64,000 bases of DNA, taken from NCBI RefSeq assembly GCF_963674635.1, contig NZ_OY771475.1:620001-684000 (forward strand), written 5' to 3'. This DNA comes from Breoghania sp. Lineage in GTDB: Bacteria > Pseudomonadota > Alphaproteobacteria > Rhizobiales > Stappiaceae. Position numbers and translations under genes: made by a program. Below the pieces are notes generated by a model. It saw only the letters and a program-made list of their open reading frames with translations, ran no database searches and had not been told where the DNA came from. The first letter of the stretch is position 1. Every line of letters begins with the position of its first letter. Below, in pieces: positions 24,612-33,525 of the stretch.

Positions 24612-26342
24612 ATGGCTTCCATTACGGCTGATCGCAAACGCCTCAACGCCTTCCTGAAAGGCTTCAAGAAGACCGCGCATCGCGATCTTCGTCTGACACT
24701 GGTTTGCGCGATGACGACGGGGCTCGCCGTCATCGCGCAGGCCTTCCTGGTCGCCCGTATCCTCAACGGGCTGATTTTCCATGATCTTCCCTTTTCCGCC
24801 GTCCTGCCCGAATTCGCTCTTCTGAGCGGCGTTGTCGTGGTGCGCGCGGTGGCGGCCTGGGCGACAGATCTCTTTTCCTTTTCCGCCGCAGCAACCGTGA
24901 TGCGCGCCTTGCGCGGGCATCTGGTTGAGCAGGTGGAGCGGATCGGTCCGGTCGGCATGGCGGACCTGAAGACGGGCGAGACCGTTACCGCGATCGCGGA
25001 TGGGGTGCGGGCCATCGAGCCCTACTATTCGCGCTATATTCCCGCCACCGTCATGGCCGGGCTGCTGCCGCTGGCCATCTTTCTCGTGGTTCTTCCCCTC
25101 GACTGGATCTCCGCCATCATCTTTGTGGTGACGGCGCCGCTCATCCCGGTCTTCATGATCCTGATCGGGGAGGGCGCGGAGAAGCTCAACCAGCGCCAGT
25201 GGGGGCGGCTGCAGCGCATGTCGGGCCATCTTCTCGACGCGGTGCAGGGGCTCGCCACGCTGAAAGCCTTCAACGCCGCAAAACGCATGACGGGCGAGGT
25301 GGCGCGCGTTGCCGATGCCTATCGCCGCGACACGATGGCGGTGCTGCGCGTGGCATTCCTGTCATCGCTGGTGCTGGAGTTCTTCGCCACCGTATCCATC
25401 GCGCTCGTCGCGGTGCTGGTCGGCTTCCGGCTGATGTGGGGGCAGATGGATTATTTCCAGGGCCTTTTCATCCTGCTGCTGGCGCCGGAATTCTATCTGC
25501 CGCTGCGCGCCATGGGGACGGCCTATCACGCCCGCATGGAGGCGGTGGGGGCCGCGGAAGGCATCGTCGCGCTTCAGGATGTGCCCGAACTTGCCGAGCC
25601 CGGCGGGGCCGAGGCGCTTGCCGATCCGGCGCGGATCGAGATCACATTCGAGAATGTCAGCCTTTCCTTTGCCGATGAGCGGCGCGCGCTTCGCGAGGTG
25701 TCCTTTACGGTTTCGGCTGGGGAGGCGGTGGCGTTGGTGGGGCCTTCGGGGGCTGGAAAGTCGAGTCTTCTCAATCTGCTGCTGGGCTTCGTTCAACCAA
25801 CGGATGGGCGCGTGCTGATCAATGGGGCCGCGCTTTGCGATCTCGATATCAAGGCATGGCGCGGGCTGGTGGGCTATGTCGCGCAACGCCCGCGCGTCTT
25901 TGTGGGAACGCTTGCCGCCAACATCGCGCCCGGTGAGGCAGAACCGGACCGCGAGCGGATGAGGGCGGCCATCGCGCAAGCTGATCTCGCCGACGTGGTG
26001 GCGCGTCTGCCGGACGGGCTCGATGCGCGCATCGGCGAGGGCGGGGCGGGGCTTTCCGGCGGCGAGGCGCACCGGCTTGCCCTGGCGCGCGCCTTTTACC
26101 GCAATGCGCCGGTGATCGTTCTCGATGAACCGACCGCGCATCTGGATGCGGAATCGGAAGCCCGCGTTCAGGCGGCGATCACCCGGCTCTTGCCGGGGCG
26201 CACCGCGCTGATGGTGGCGCATCGCCCCGCAACCATCGCCCAGGCCAGCCGCGTGGTGAGACTTGAGGCGGGACGTCTTGCGGTGACCGCCGAGGGCGAT
26301 GACAGTGCCCGTGATGATGTGGACGAGGAGGTGTCGTCATGA
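24612..26342 (+). CDS. cydD: Cytochrome bd assembly ABC exporter CydD
   Basis: CydD forms a heterodimer with CydC that is needed for cytochrome bd assembly; family work links it to thiol or haem handling at the inner membrane. The protein is 576 aa, with six membrane helices followed by an ATPase domain with Walker A GPSGAGKSS, signature LSGGEAHRLALARAF and Walker B VIVLDEPTAHLD. The membrane part (AQAFLVARILNGLIF, LLPLAIFLVVLPLDW) matches CydD better than CydC. The stop overlaps the cydC start by ATGA. Confidence 0.93.
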   Translation: MASITADRKRLNAFLKGFKKTAHRDLRLTLVCAMTTGLAVIAQAFLVARILNGLIFHDLPFSAVLPEFALLSGVVVVRAVAAWATDLFSFSAAATVMRALRGHLVEQVERIGPVGMADLKTGETVTAIADGVRAIEPYYSRYIPATVMAGLLPLAIFLVVLPLDWISAIIFVVTAPLIPVFMILIGEGAEKLNQRQWGRLQRMSGHLLDAVQGLATLKAFNAAKRMTGEVARVADAYRRDTMAVLRVAFLSSLVLEFFATVSIALVAVLVGFRLMWGQMDYFQGLFILLLAPEFYLPLRAMGTAYHARMEAVGAAEGIVALQDVPELAEPGGAEALADPARIEITFENVSLSFADERRALREVSFTVSAGEAVALVGPSGAGKSSLLNLLLGFVQPTDGRVLINGAALCDLDIKAWRGLVGYVAQRPRVFVGTLAANIAPGEAEPDRERMRAAIAQADLADVVARLPDGLDARIGEGGAGLSGGEAHRLALARAFYRNAPVIVLDEPTAHLDAESEARVQAAITRLLPGRTALMVAHRPATIAQASRVVRLEAGRLAVTAEGDDSARDDVDEEVSS

Positions 26343-28102
26343 GCGATATCGCCCGCCTCCTGAAACTGATGCGCCCGCAAGCGGGCTGGATGCTGCTTTC
26401 CATTGCGCTGTCTGCGATTGCGACGCTTGCCCATGTGGCGCTGATGGCGACCTCGGGCTGGTTCATCACCGCCATGGCTGCCGCAGGCATTGCGGGCGTC
26501 AGCATGAATTATTTCACGCCTGCCGGGATGATCCGGGCCTTCGCCATGGTGCGCACCGCCGGGCGTTATGCGGAACGGCTGATGGGCCATGAGGCGACGT
26601 TGAAATTCGTCGCGAAACTCAGGCCCTGGCTTTTCTCCAGGCTGGAGCCTCTGGCGCCTGCCGCGCTGGAAGATGCGCGCTCCGGTGACCTGCTGACCCG
26701 TCTTCGCGGCGATATCGACCGGCTGGAATTCGCCTTCCTGCGCATCATCCAGCCCATCGTGGTTGCGGTGATCGTGCTGGCGGCGGGCATTGCCTTTGCA
26801 GCGCGCTATGAAGTGGCGGTCGCCATCATCTTCGCGTTGCTGGCCTTGGGGGCGGGCGTGCTGGTGCCGCTCTTCATCGGGGCGGTGAGCACCCCGGCCG
26901 CGCGTCGTGTCAGTGCCAATACGGCTGAATTCAATTCCCTCCTGGTGGACCATCTGGAAGGCCGCGCGGAACTCGATATCTATGATCCCGATCACCGCCA
27001 TCGCGGCGCGGTTCTTGCCACCAGCGAGGCGCTGATCGACGACGAGCAGAAGATCGCGCGTCTGACGGGGCTAGCCTCGGCAAGTGTCGGGCTTGCGACC
27101 CATATCGGGCTGATCGTGGTGATCGGTTTCGGCGGGGCCTCTGTTGCGGCGGGCACGCTTGCGGGCCCCGATCTGGTCATGCTGGCGCTATTGGGCCTAG
27201 CGCTTTTCGAGGCGGTGGGGCCGCTGCCGCTTGCCATGCAGAGCCTGCCACTGGTTCTGGCGTCGGCGCGGCGGATCTTTGCGCTTGCCGACAGGCCTGC
27301 ACCAGTTGAGGCGCCCGATACGATGACATGGGCGGAGGGATCCGAAATGGGGGGCGGCGTTGTCAGCGTACGCGTGCCGGACCAGGGCGATCTCGTCTTC
27401 GACCGGGTGAGCTACACCTATCCGGGCGCGACTCGCCCCGCGCTTTCCGGGATCAGCCTGACGCTGTCACCGGGAAAACGGCTTGCGGTGGTCGGGCCAA
27501 GCGGTTCGGGCAAATCGAGCCTCGTTTCGCTTGCCCTGCGCTATCGTGCCGCATCTCATGGATCGATCCGGTTTGGCGGGCTGCCCGCCGAGGCGTGTGA
27601 TCTCGATACTTGGCGCGCGAAGATTGCGGTTCTGGCGCAATCGGATCATCTGTTCTCAGCCAGCATTGCGGACAATCTTCGCCTTGCGGACCGGAATATC
27701 TCGCGCGAGCAGATGGTTGAAGCCTGCAAGATCGCCGGAATTCTGCCCTTCATCGAAGCGCAGCCACAGGGCTTTGACACATTCGTCGGGGCGCTGGGCG
27801 CGAAAGTCTCCGGCGGGGAGGCGCGCAGGCTCGGCCTGGCGCGCACACTCCTGAAGGACGCGCCCGTTCTGATCCTTGACGAGCCAACCGAAGGGCTCGA
27901 CCGGCAGGGCGAAGGGGAAATTCTGCAAAGCGTGCTGGAAATGACGCGGGATCGCGCGGTACTTTTGATCGCCCATAGCAGAACTTGCCTTGAGCAGATG
28001 GACGAGATCGTTGTTCTGGAGGATGGGGGCATTGCAGCGCGCGGCGCGCCGGATGCCATTCTGCCGCTGCTGCCTGCAACGGTAGACCGGTTGAAAGCGT
28101 GA
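26339..28102 (+). CDS. cydC: Cytochrome bd assembly ABC exporter CydC
   Basis: This is the partner of CydD. The protein is 587 aa, with six membrane helices (ALMATSGWFITAMAAAG is typical of CydC) and an ATPase domain containing GPSGSGKSS, VSGGEARRLGLARTL and VLILDEPTEGLD. The ATGA overlap with cydD ensures matched synthesis. A Crp/Fnr regulator follows 38 bases later on the same strand. Confidence 0.93.
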   Translation: MSDIARLLKLMRPQAGWMLLSIALSAIATLAHVALMATSGWFITAMAAAGIAGVSMNYFTPAGMIRAFAMVRTAGRYAERLMGHEATLKFVAKLRPWLFSRLEPLAPAALEDARSGDLLTRLRGDIDRLEFAFLRIIQPIVVAVIVLAAGIAFAARYEVAVAIIFALLALGAGVLVPLFIGAVSTPAARRVSANTAEFNSLLVDHLEGRAELDIYDPDHRHRGAVLATSEALIDDEQKIARLTGLASASVGLATHIGLIVVIGFGGASVAAGTLAGPDLVMLALLGLALFEAVGPLPLAMQSLPLVLASARRIFALADRPAPVEAPDTMTWAEGSEMGGGVVSVRVPDQGDLVFDRVSYTYPGATRPALSGISLTLSPGKRLAVVGPSGSGKSSLVSLALRYRAASHGSIRFGGLPAEACDLDTWRAKIAVLAQSDHLFSASIADNLRLADRNISREQMVEACKIAGILPFIEAQPQGFDTFVGALGAKVSGGEARRLGLARTLLKDAPVLILDEPTEGLDRQGEGEILQSVLEMTRDRAVLLIAHSRTCLEQMDEIVVLEDGGIAARGAPDAILPLLPATVDRLKA

Positions 28103-28140
28103 GGGCTGCGGGCTGAAGTGATTTGTCATGGGAGGGGAAT

Positions 28141-28845
28141 TTGCGGCGTCTTGAGGTTTCTGAAGCCTGGACCGGGGTCGCGGACTGTCGGCATTGCGTC
28201 ATACGGGAAGCGGTTCTGTTCGCCGGGCTGAAGGAGGAGGATTTCTCCCAGCTGCACCGGCCGATCGATCAGCTCGTCTATCCGGCCGGCAAGACCATTT
28301 ACGACGCCGGCGATCCGGCCTCCACGCTGTTCACGATCCGCAGCGGGCTGGTAAAGCTCACGCAATACCTTCCCGACGGGACCGCGCGCATCGTCCGCCT
28401 GTTGCGCAAGACCGATCTGCTCGGTCTGGAAGCGATGATCGATGCGGAATATCCCCACACCGCGACCGCTCTGCGGGATACGGAAGTGTGCCGCCTGCCG
28501 GTCGACATGGTGCACAAGCTTTCGCAGTCCAACAGTGCGCTGTTTCATGAATTGATGGCGCGCTGGCACGCAGCGATCGGCACGGCGGATCGCTGGATCA
28601 CGGAGTTCTCGACCGGTGCGGCGCGCGACCGGGTCGTCCGGCTGCTGCTGTGGCTGTCTGAGAAAGAAGAGGGGGATCGGTGCGAGCTGTTCGGGCGCGA
28701 GGATCTCGGCGCGCTGCTGGGGCTCACCACCGAAACCGCCAGCCGCACGATGGCCGACCTGAAGCGCAAGGGTTACATCTCCGAACCGCGTCCCAACAGC
28801 TTTCTGTGCGACGTGCCCAACCTGAAACGGCTGGTCGGGATGTAG
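28141..28845 (+). CDS. Crp/Fnr-family transcription regulator
   Basis: The protein has an N-terminal cNMP-type sensory fold (about 20-140) and a C-terminal winged helix (ELFGREDLGALLGLTTETASRTMADLKRKG). Cysteines occur at 16, 19 and 117. FNR also has Cys at the third N-terminal position, but here that position is Val, so an FNR-type iron-sulfur cluster is uncertain. I chose TTG at 28141 because GGAGG lies five bases upstream; a TTG at 28123 is also in frame but lacks a site. Its place after cydDC suggests redox or oxygen control of the cyd operon or of the divergent molybdoenzyme. Confidence 0.85.
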   Translation: MRRLEVSEAWTGVADCRHCVIREAVLFAGLKEEDFSQLHRPIDQLVYPAGKTIYDAGDPASTLFTIRSGLVKLTQYLPDGTARIVRLLRKTDLLGLEAMIDAEYPHTATALRDTEVCRLPVDMVHKLSQSNSALFHELMARWHAAIGTADRWITEFSTGAARDRVVRLLLWLSEKEEGDRCELFGREDLGALLGLTTETASRTMADLKRKGYISEPRPNSFLCDVPNLKRLVGM

Positions 28846-28902
28846 CGAGCGATTGCGGCGCGGGACGGCTTTTCTGTTCTCTCAGCCGCCTCTTGAAATG
28901 CA

Positions 28903-28934
28903 ACAAGGCCCGGGAGAATGCTCCCGGGCCTTGT
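28903..28934. terminator. Bidirectional terminator hairpin
   Basis: A 14-bp perfect stem (ACAAGGCCCGGGAG with its complement) closes on a 4-base loop between the convergent Crp/Fnr and molybdoenzyme genes. It lies 57 and 30 bases from the two stops and would serve both. Confidence 0.75.
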
Positions 28935-28964
28935 GCGTTCTTGCGCTCTGTCGCTCAGCCGCGA

Positions 28965-31340
28965 TCACAGCCCGACATGGGCCGTGACGTCCGGCACTTC
29001 GCCTTCAAACTTCTCCACCTGCACAATGGCGGTTTCGGCGATTGTCGCCTGACCGTAGCCGGAGGAGAGCGGAAGGTCGCGGGTCAGCGTGTTGGCCGAA
29101 CCTTCCTTGTCGAGGGTGCCGATCACGCCGGGCTCCTGCGGGTCGTACCAGGCGCCTTCGTGCAGCAGCACGTTGCCTGCGGAGATGTCGTCGGAGACCA
29201 CCACCGCTGCCAGCACCTGACCGCGCGCGTTGAAGATGCGGGCAACGTCGCCCGTCTTCAGGCCGCGCGCCTCGGCATCGGCGGTGTTGATCGTCATCGG
29301 CTCACGTCCGTTGACCTTGTAGCTCTCGCCTTCGATGGTGTTGTCCATCTGCGAGTGCAGGCGATGGGGCGAATGCGCGGAGACGAGGTGCAACGGATAG
29401 TCCTTTGCCTCTTCGCTCTTGCGCCATTCCACCGGTTCCATCCAGGTCGGATGCGCCGGGCAGTCCGGGATGTTCATCTTCGCGATATAGGGCGAGGTGA
29501 TCTCGATCAGCCCTGTGGAGGTGCCCAGCGGGTTCAGGAGCGGATCCTCGCGGTACTCTGCGAGCATCACCTTGTCGCCCTTGCCTTCGGGGAACTCGAT
29601 GATGCCGTCACCGGCCCAGAACTCCTCGAACGGAGGCATCTCGACCGAGGTCGAACGTCCGCGTGCGTCTTCGTAGAACTGCTTTGCCCAGTCGATGTCG
29701 GTCTTGCCGCCATCGGTATAGGCGTCACGGACGCCAAAGCGGTCGGCGAGTTCGGAGAAGATCTCGTAATCCGGACGGGATTTGTGCTGCGGGGCGACGA
29801 CCTGCTTGGCGGCAAGGATGAGGTTTGCCACCTGACCCAGATCGTTGCGCTCCAGATCGCTCGACGCGGGCAGGACGATGTCGGCGAAGAAGGCGGTCGG
29901 GGTCCACCAGGGCTCCTGCACGATCACGGTTTCAGGCTGCTGGAATGCCTTGATGAGGCGGTTCGTGTCCTGATGGTGCGTGAACTGGTTGCCGCCGGAG
30001 GTGTAGACCAGTCGGACGTCGGGCAGGGTGAAGGACTTGTCCTTGTAGGGTAGCTCCTTGCCCGGGTTCAGGAAGGCGTCGGCGAAGGCGGCGATCGGGA
30101 AGGTGCCCTCAACCGGGTTCTTGCCCGGCGACATGCCGCCCAGGACGGGCATGTCCGGCTTCGGGTAGCCGCCATCGGCATAGTGCATGCCGAAAGACAC
30201 GCCGCCGCCGGGCAGGCCGATCTGGCCGATCATGCAGCCCAGCGCCATCAGCGCCCAGGGGGTCTGCTCGCCGTGGTGCTGGCGCTGGATAGACCAGCCG
30301 CCTGCGATATAGGTGCGCTTGGCGACCATCTTGCGCGCGAGCGCCTTGATGTCCTCTGCCGCAAGGCCGGTGATCTCGGCCGCCCATTCCGCGGTCTTCT
30401 CGGTGCCGTCTTCCGCGCCCTTGAGATAGGCCGCAAAGTCATCGAAGCCGAAGGCGTGGGTGGAGACGAACTCCTTGTCGTAGATGTCTTCGACCAGCAA
30501 CGTGTGCATGATGCCGAGCGCCAGCGCGACGTCGGTGTTGGAGGCGACGGGCATCCACTGGGAACCGAGATGCTGCACCGTCTCACTGCGGACCGGATCG
30601 ATGACCACCGTCTCGATGTCGCTGTCCTTCAGGTCGAACCAGTAGCGGGTGCTCTTGCGCGCGGACAGGATCCGCGTCGTGACCATCGGGTTGGCGCCCC
30701 AGATCACCATCAACTCGGTGTTCTTGAGCAGGCCGGGGAAATCGCTGTACATCCCCGTCGCGCCCCAACCGACGCCGGTGATGATCTCGTTGACCGCCTG
30801 GTTGGAATAGTTGCCAAAGAAGGTGGACGCGCCGCCGATCAGGTTCAGGAAGCGCTGGTTCATGGCTTCGGTGCGATGCACCTTGGCATGGTTGGACGCC
30901 CAGGAGCTCTTGCCGCGATGCAGCGAAGCATTGCCATGGGTTTCCTTGATGCGGGTGATTTCGTCCGTGACGAGCTTCAGGGCGTCATCCCAGGAGACTT
31001 CCACGAAGTCGCGGCTGCCGCGCAGCGTACGGTCGGCCTTCTCGCGATCCTTGAGGAAGCTGGCGCGCACCATCGGCGCGCGCACACGGTCACGGGCATA
31101 AAGACGGTCCGGCATGGCGCGCAGGAGAGGATCGGCAAGGCCAAGCTGTTCAAGCATCTCGACGCCCACGACCTGACCGTCCTTCTTGATCAGCCAGAGA
31201 GGGCCGAGGCAGGTGTTGGCGAGGACGCGCCCATCGGTCACGCCACCGACACCGGAAGCCGCGCGCGCCAGATGCGGAAGCATCGTCGCGCTGATGGCGC
31301 CGGAAGCCATCAGGTTCACAAACTGTCTGCGATTCAACAT
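28965..31340 (-). CDS. Tat-exported molybdopterin oxidoreductase (TorA/BisC/DMSO reductase type)
   Basis: This 791-aa enzyme of the DMSO reductase family would reduce an S-oxide or N-oxide in the periplasm. The N-terminus has a twin-arginine signal (NRRQFVNLMASGA) cut near ARAA. There is no N-terminal Cys motif for an iron-sulfur cluster, as in TorA, DorA and BisC. The likely molybdenum ligand is S179 in FFGNYSNQ. The MGD-binding blocks VIWGANPMVT, VVIDPVRSET and YTSGGNQFTH are present. The ATG at 31340 has an AAGGGGCG site and starts the signal peptide. No TorC-like cytochrome or TorD-like chaperone is nearby, so the substrate and electron donor are open. Confidence 0.87.
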   Translation of the reverse strand: MLNRRQFVNLMASGAISATMLPHLARAASGVGGVTDGRVLANTCLGPLWLIKKDGQVVGVEMLEQLGLADPLLRAMPDRLYARDRVRAPMVRASFLKDREKADRTLRGSRDFVEVSWDDALKLVTDEITRIKETHGNASLHRGKSSWASNHAKVHRTEAMNQRFLNLIGGASTFFGNYSNQAVNEIITGVGWGATGMYSDFPGLLKNTELMVIWGANPMVTTRILSARKSTRYWFDLKDSDIETVVIDPVRSETVQHLGSQWMPVASNTDVALALGIMHTLLVEDIYDKEFVSTHAFGFDDFAAYLKGAEDGTEKTAEWAAEITGLAAEDIKALARKMVAKRTYIAGGWSIQRQHHGEQTPWALMALGCMIGQIGLPGGGVSFGMHYADGGYPKPDMPVLGGMSPGKNPVEGTFPIAAFADAFLNPGKELPYKDKSFTLPDVRLVYTSGGNQFTHHQDTNRLIKAFQQPETVIVQEPWWTPTAFFADIVLPASSDLERNDLGQVANLILAAKQVVAPQHKSRPDYEIFSELADRFGVRDAYTDGGKTDIDWAKQFYEDARGRSTSVEMPPFEEFWAGDGIIEFPEGKGDKVMLAEYREDPLLNPLGTSTGLIEITSPYIAKMNIPDCPAHPTWMEPVEWRKSEEAKDYPLHLVSAHSPHRLHSQMDNTIEGESYKVNGREPMTINTADAEARGLKTGDVARIFNARGQVLAAVVVSDDISAGNVLLHEGAWYDPQEPGVIGTLDKEGSANTLTRDLPLSSGYGQATIAETAIVQVEKFEGEVPDVTAHVGL

Positions 31341-31818
31341 GTATTCGCCCCTTCTTGATCCACTTGTGATTGCAGTGACGATCAACGGGAATTCTACCGG
31401 CTTTCACACGCGGGCCCATGACTCAGGTCAAATTATTGATTGAAAAATAAGTAAAATAGGTGGTTTGATATTACGGAAATCATATATAAGCGCGCTTTGA
31501 TAAGGTTATTGAAATAGTATGTAGCGTCAGTTCGTGGATGTATTCATGGTGACATAAATAAGAATAGGCTGAGCGTCCTGAGTTATTGGATAAAAATATT
31601 CAAAAAGTAACGCAGGGGGAATGTGTGGGGTGGCGAATTTCGGTCCGGGGCTATTGAAACGTCAGGCTGTTGAGGCTGGGTAGGCGACTGGAGGTCGGTG
31701 GTTGTGCAATTTATGCGCGTCTCTCCGGGGTGGGCGGTGGCCCGCAGGTTGGCCGGTGGCATGGATGCGCGAGAGCGTGCTTGTATGATCATGACTTGAC
31801 GAACAGGGCGGTGCTGGA
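31341..31818. other. AT-rich divergent promoter region
   Basis: This stretch of 478 bases carries no gene. Bases 31420-31620 are strikingly AT-rich compared with the surroundings. They should hold the molybdoenzyme promoter on the minus strand and that of the PAS protein on the plus strand. I found no exact FNR or NarL-like palindrome. Confidence 0.45.
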
Positions 31819-32256
31819 ATGGGAAACGAGGCCATGAACCACGACGAAGTCGCGCGAAAACTGCTTGAGGGCCTGCCGGATGCGCTCGTCATTTCCGACC
31901 GTGCGGGCAAGATCACCTTCTGGAATGCGGGGGCGGAGCGGGTTTTCGGGTTCACCGAAAGCGAAGCCCTTGGTTGCTCTCTCGATATCATCACGCCGGA
32001 GCGGCTCAGGGAGCGGCATTGGTCGGGCTATGAGCGGACCATGCGGACGGGGCGCACGCAATACGGGGCCGGAGATCTGTTGTCCGTGCCCGCGATCCGC
32101 AAGGATGGACGCGCGATCTCGGTTCAGTTCTCGATCACACCGTTTCGCGATGACAAGGGAGAGATCTGCGCGTTGGCGGCGGTGATGCGTGACGTGACGC
32201 TGGATTTCGAGGAGCGCAAGCAATTGCGCAAGGCGCTGCGCGAGGCGACGTCGTGA
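31819..32256 (+). CDS. Stand-alone PAS-domain protein (145 aa)
   Basis: A single PAS fold fills the protein: GLPDALVISDRAGKITFWN, AGAERVFGFTESEALG, SVPAIRKDGRAISVQFS and a C-cap helix (DVTLDFEERKQLRKALRE). There is no kinase, cyclase or DNA-binding output domain. It resembles PAS proteins of redox or ligand sensing that act through a partner. It is divergent from the molybdoenzyme. A 226-bp gap to the next gene holds nothing clear. Confidence 0.8.
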   Translation: MGNEAMNHDEVARKLLEGLPDALVISDRAGKITFWNAGAERVFGFTESEALGCSLDIITPERLRERHWSGYERTMRTGRTQYGAGDLLSVPAIRKDGRAISVQFSITPFRDDKGEICALAAVMRDVTLDFEERKQLRKALREATS

Positions 32257-32482
32257 GGCTTCTTCCCTGCTGGCCGCAGGGGCGGTCATGGGGCGAGATG
32301 GGCCGATAGCTGCCAGACGTCTCCACGGCTTCATGGTGGTGGTCTCGGCAGGGGCTTTCCACCGTGGGAGCAGGGGGCTATTGCAATGGCGGTGCGCCGG
32401 GGGACCCGCTTTATCGTGATGAGCGGCATTGACTGCTCTGCAATCCATCAACGGTGCCCGCCGCGATTTCTGGGAAAGTGAC

Positions 32483-33097
32483 ATGCAAATCATGAAGGCG
32501 GCGGATCATCGCCGCATGCCGTGGAAAAACGGCAAGGGGGAGACTGCGGAAATCGCCCTCTTTCCCGAAGATGCGGGGCTGGAGGATTTCGGCTGGCGGC
32601 TTTCCATGGCGAGCGTGAGCGAGCCCGGCGCCTTCTCGATCTTCCCCGGCATCGATCGGGTGCTCGCCATCGTGCAAGGCGAAGGCTTGCGGCTCTTGGT
32701 CGAGGGGCGGGAGGCAATCGTCACGCCGGAACGCGAGGCTGCCGCTTTCGCCGGTGATGTCGACGTGACATCGGACCTTCTCGGTGGCCCGGTTGTCGAT
32801 CTCAACCTGATGACCCGTCGCGGGCGCTTTCATGGGAGCATGGAGCGGGTCGGCGGGCAGGAGAGACGCGAGATCGCGGGCAAGGGGGCGGCAACCCTGG
32901 TCGTTTTGCGCGCGCCCTGCGCCGTTTCCTCACGCGACGGCTCGGTGCCCCTTGCCAGGCTTGATGTCGTGCGCGTGGAGGACGGAGAGGTCCTGTCGTT
33001 TCAGCCTGCGCTTGCAGCGCTGGATCTTCTTGTGGTCCGGATCGTGGAAAATGGCGAAGAGGCTGGAAAAGTCCTGCAATCCTTCACAAATTCCTAA
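32483..33097 (+). CDS. HutD/Ves-family protein
   Basis: The protein is 204 aa with a small cupin-like bicupin fold. The HutD/Ves signature is clear: the start KNGKGETAEIALFP, then FGWRLSMASVSEPGAFSIFPGIDR and VDLNLMTRRGRFHG. HutD often lies in histidine-utilisation loci, but no hut gene is near, so its role here is open. The start at 32483 (MQIMKAADHRRMPWKNG) fits family alignment better than upstream frames. Confidence 0.85.
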   Translation: MQIMKAADHRRMPWKNGKGETAEIALFPEDAGLEDFGWRLSMASVSEPGAFSIFPGIDRVLAIVQGEGLRLLVEGREAIVTPEREAAAFAGDVDVTSDLLGGPVVDLNLMTRRGRFHGSMERVGGQERREIAGKGAATLVVLRAPCAVSSRDGSVPLARLDVVRVEDGEVLSFQPALAALDLLVVRIVENGEEAGKVLQSFTNS

Positions 33098-33139
33098 CAA
33101 AGCGTTTGACCCGTTTCCCGTGGGTGAATAAGGCTATGG

Positions 33140-33335
33140 GCGGAATTGGTTCCGCTTTGCTGGCGGATGAAAAGGGAACGCGGTGCGATCGATCGGGCGA
33201 TCCATTCCGCGACTGCCCCCGCAACTGTAACCGGCGAGCCTCCTTTCGATGATCCACTGATCGCGCAAACGATCGGGAAGGGGAAGGGCAGGCGTCGACC
33301 CGGAAGTCAGGAGACCTGCCATTCCGGTCACCCAT
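33140..33335 (+). promoter_or_regulatory. Cobalamin (B12) riboswitch
   Basis: Conserved riboswitch boxes occur in order: AAAAGGGAACGCGGTG, then ACTGCCCCCGCAACTGTAA (the B12-box side), then GGGAAGGGGAAGGGCAGG and AAGTCAGGAGACCTGCC near 33304-33320. It lies in the leader of btuB and would shut the btu operon down when adenosylcobalamin is abundant. Borders are approximate. Confidence 0.93.
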
Positions 33336-33525
33336 GCTTGGATACGGGGTGTGTCCAGGCGCGGTCGTCCGTGGCGGTGACAGTAATCGTGTCGCCGCAC
33401 GCGTGAGAGACCGGATCATGCCCGCGCCAGAGAAGCGCGTCTTCTTCCGATTTCAGATTGCCTGCGGTTCAAGTCAATCGGGCCGGGCCAGGTGTATGCG
33501 TTCGGTCCTCCTTTCGGGGGCAATC

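Noticed and set aside
31430..31530. FNR-type box upstream of the molybdoenzyme
   Set aside because: TTGAT-like pieces occur, but none has the proper spacing to an ATCAA partner.
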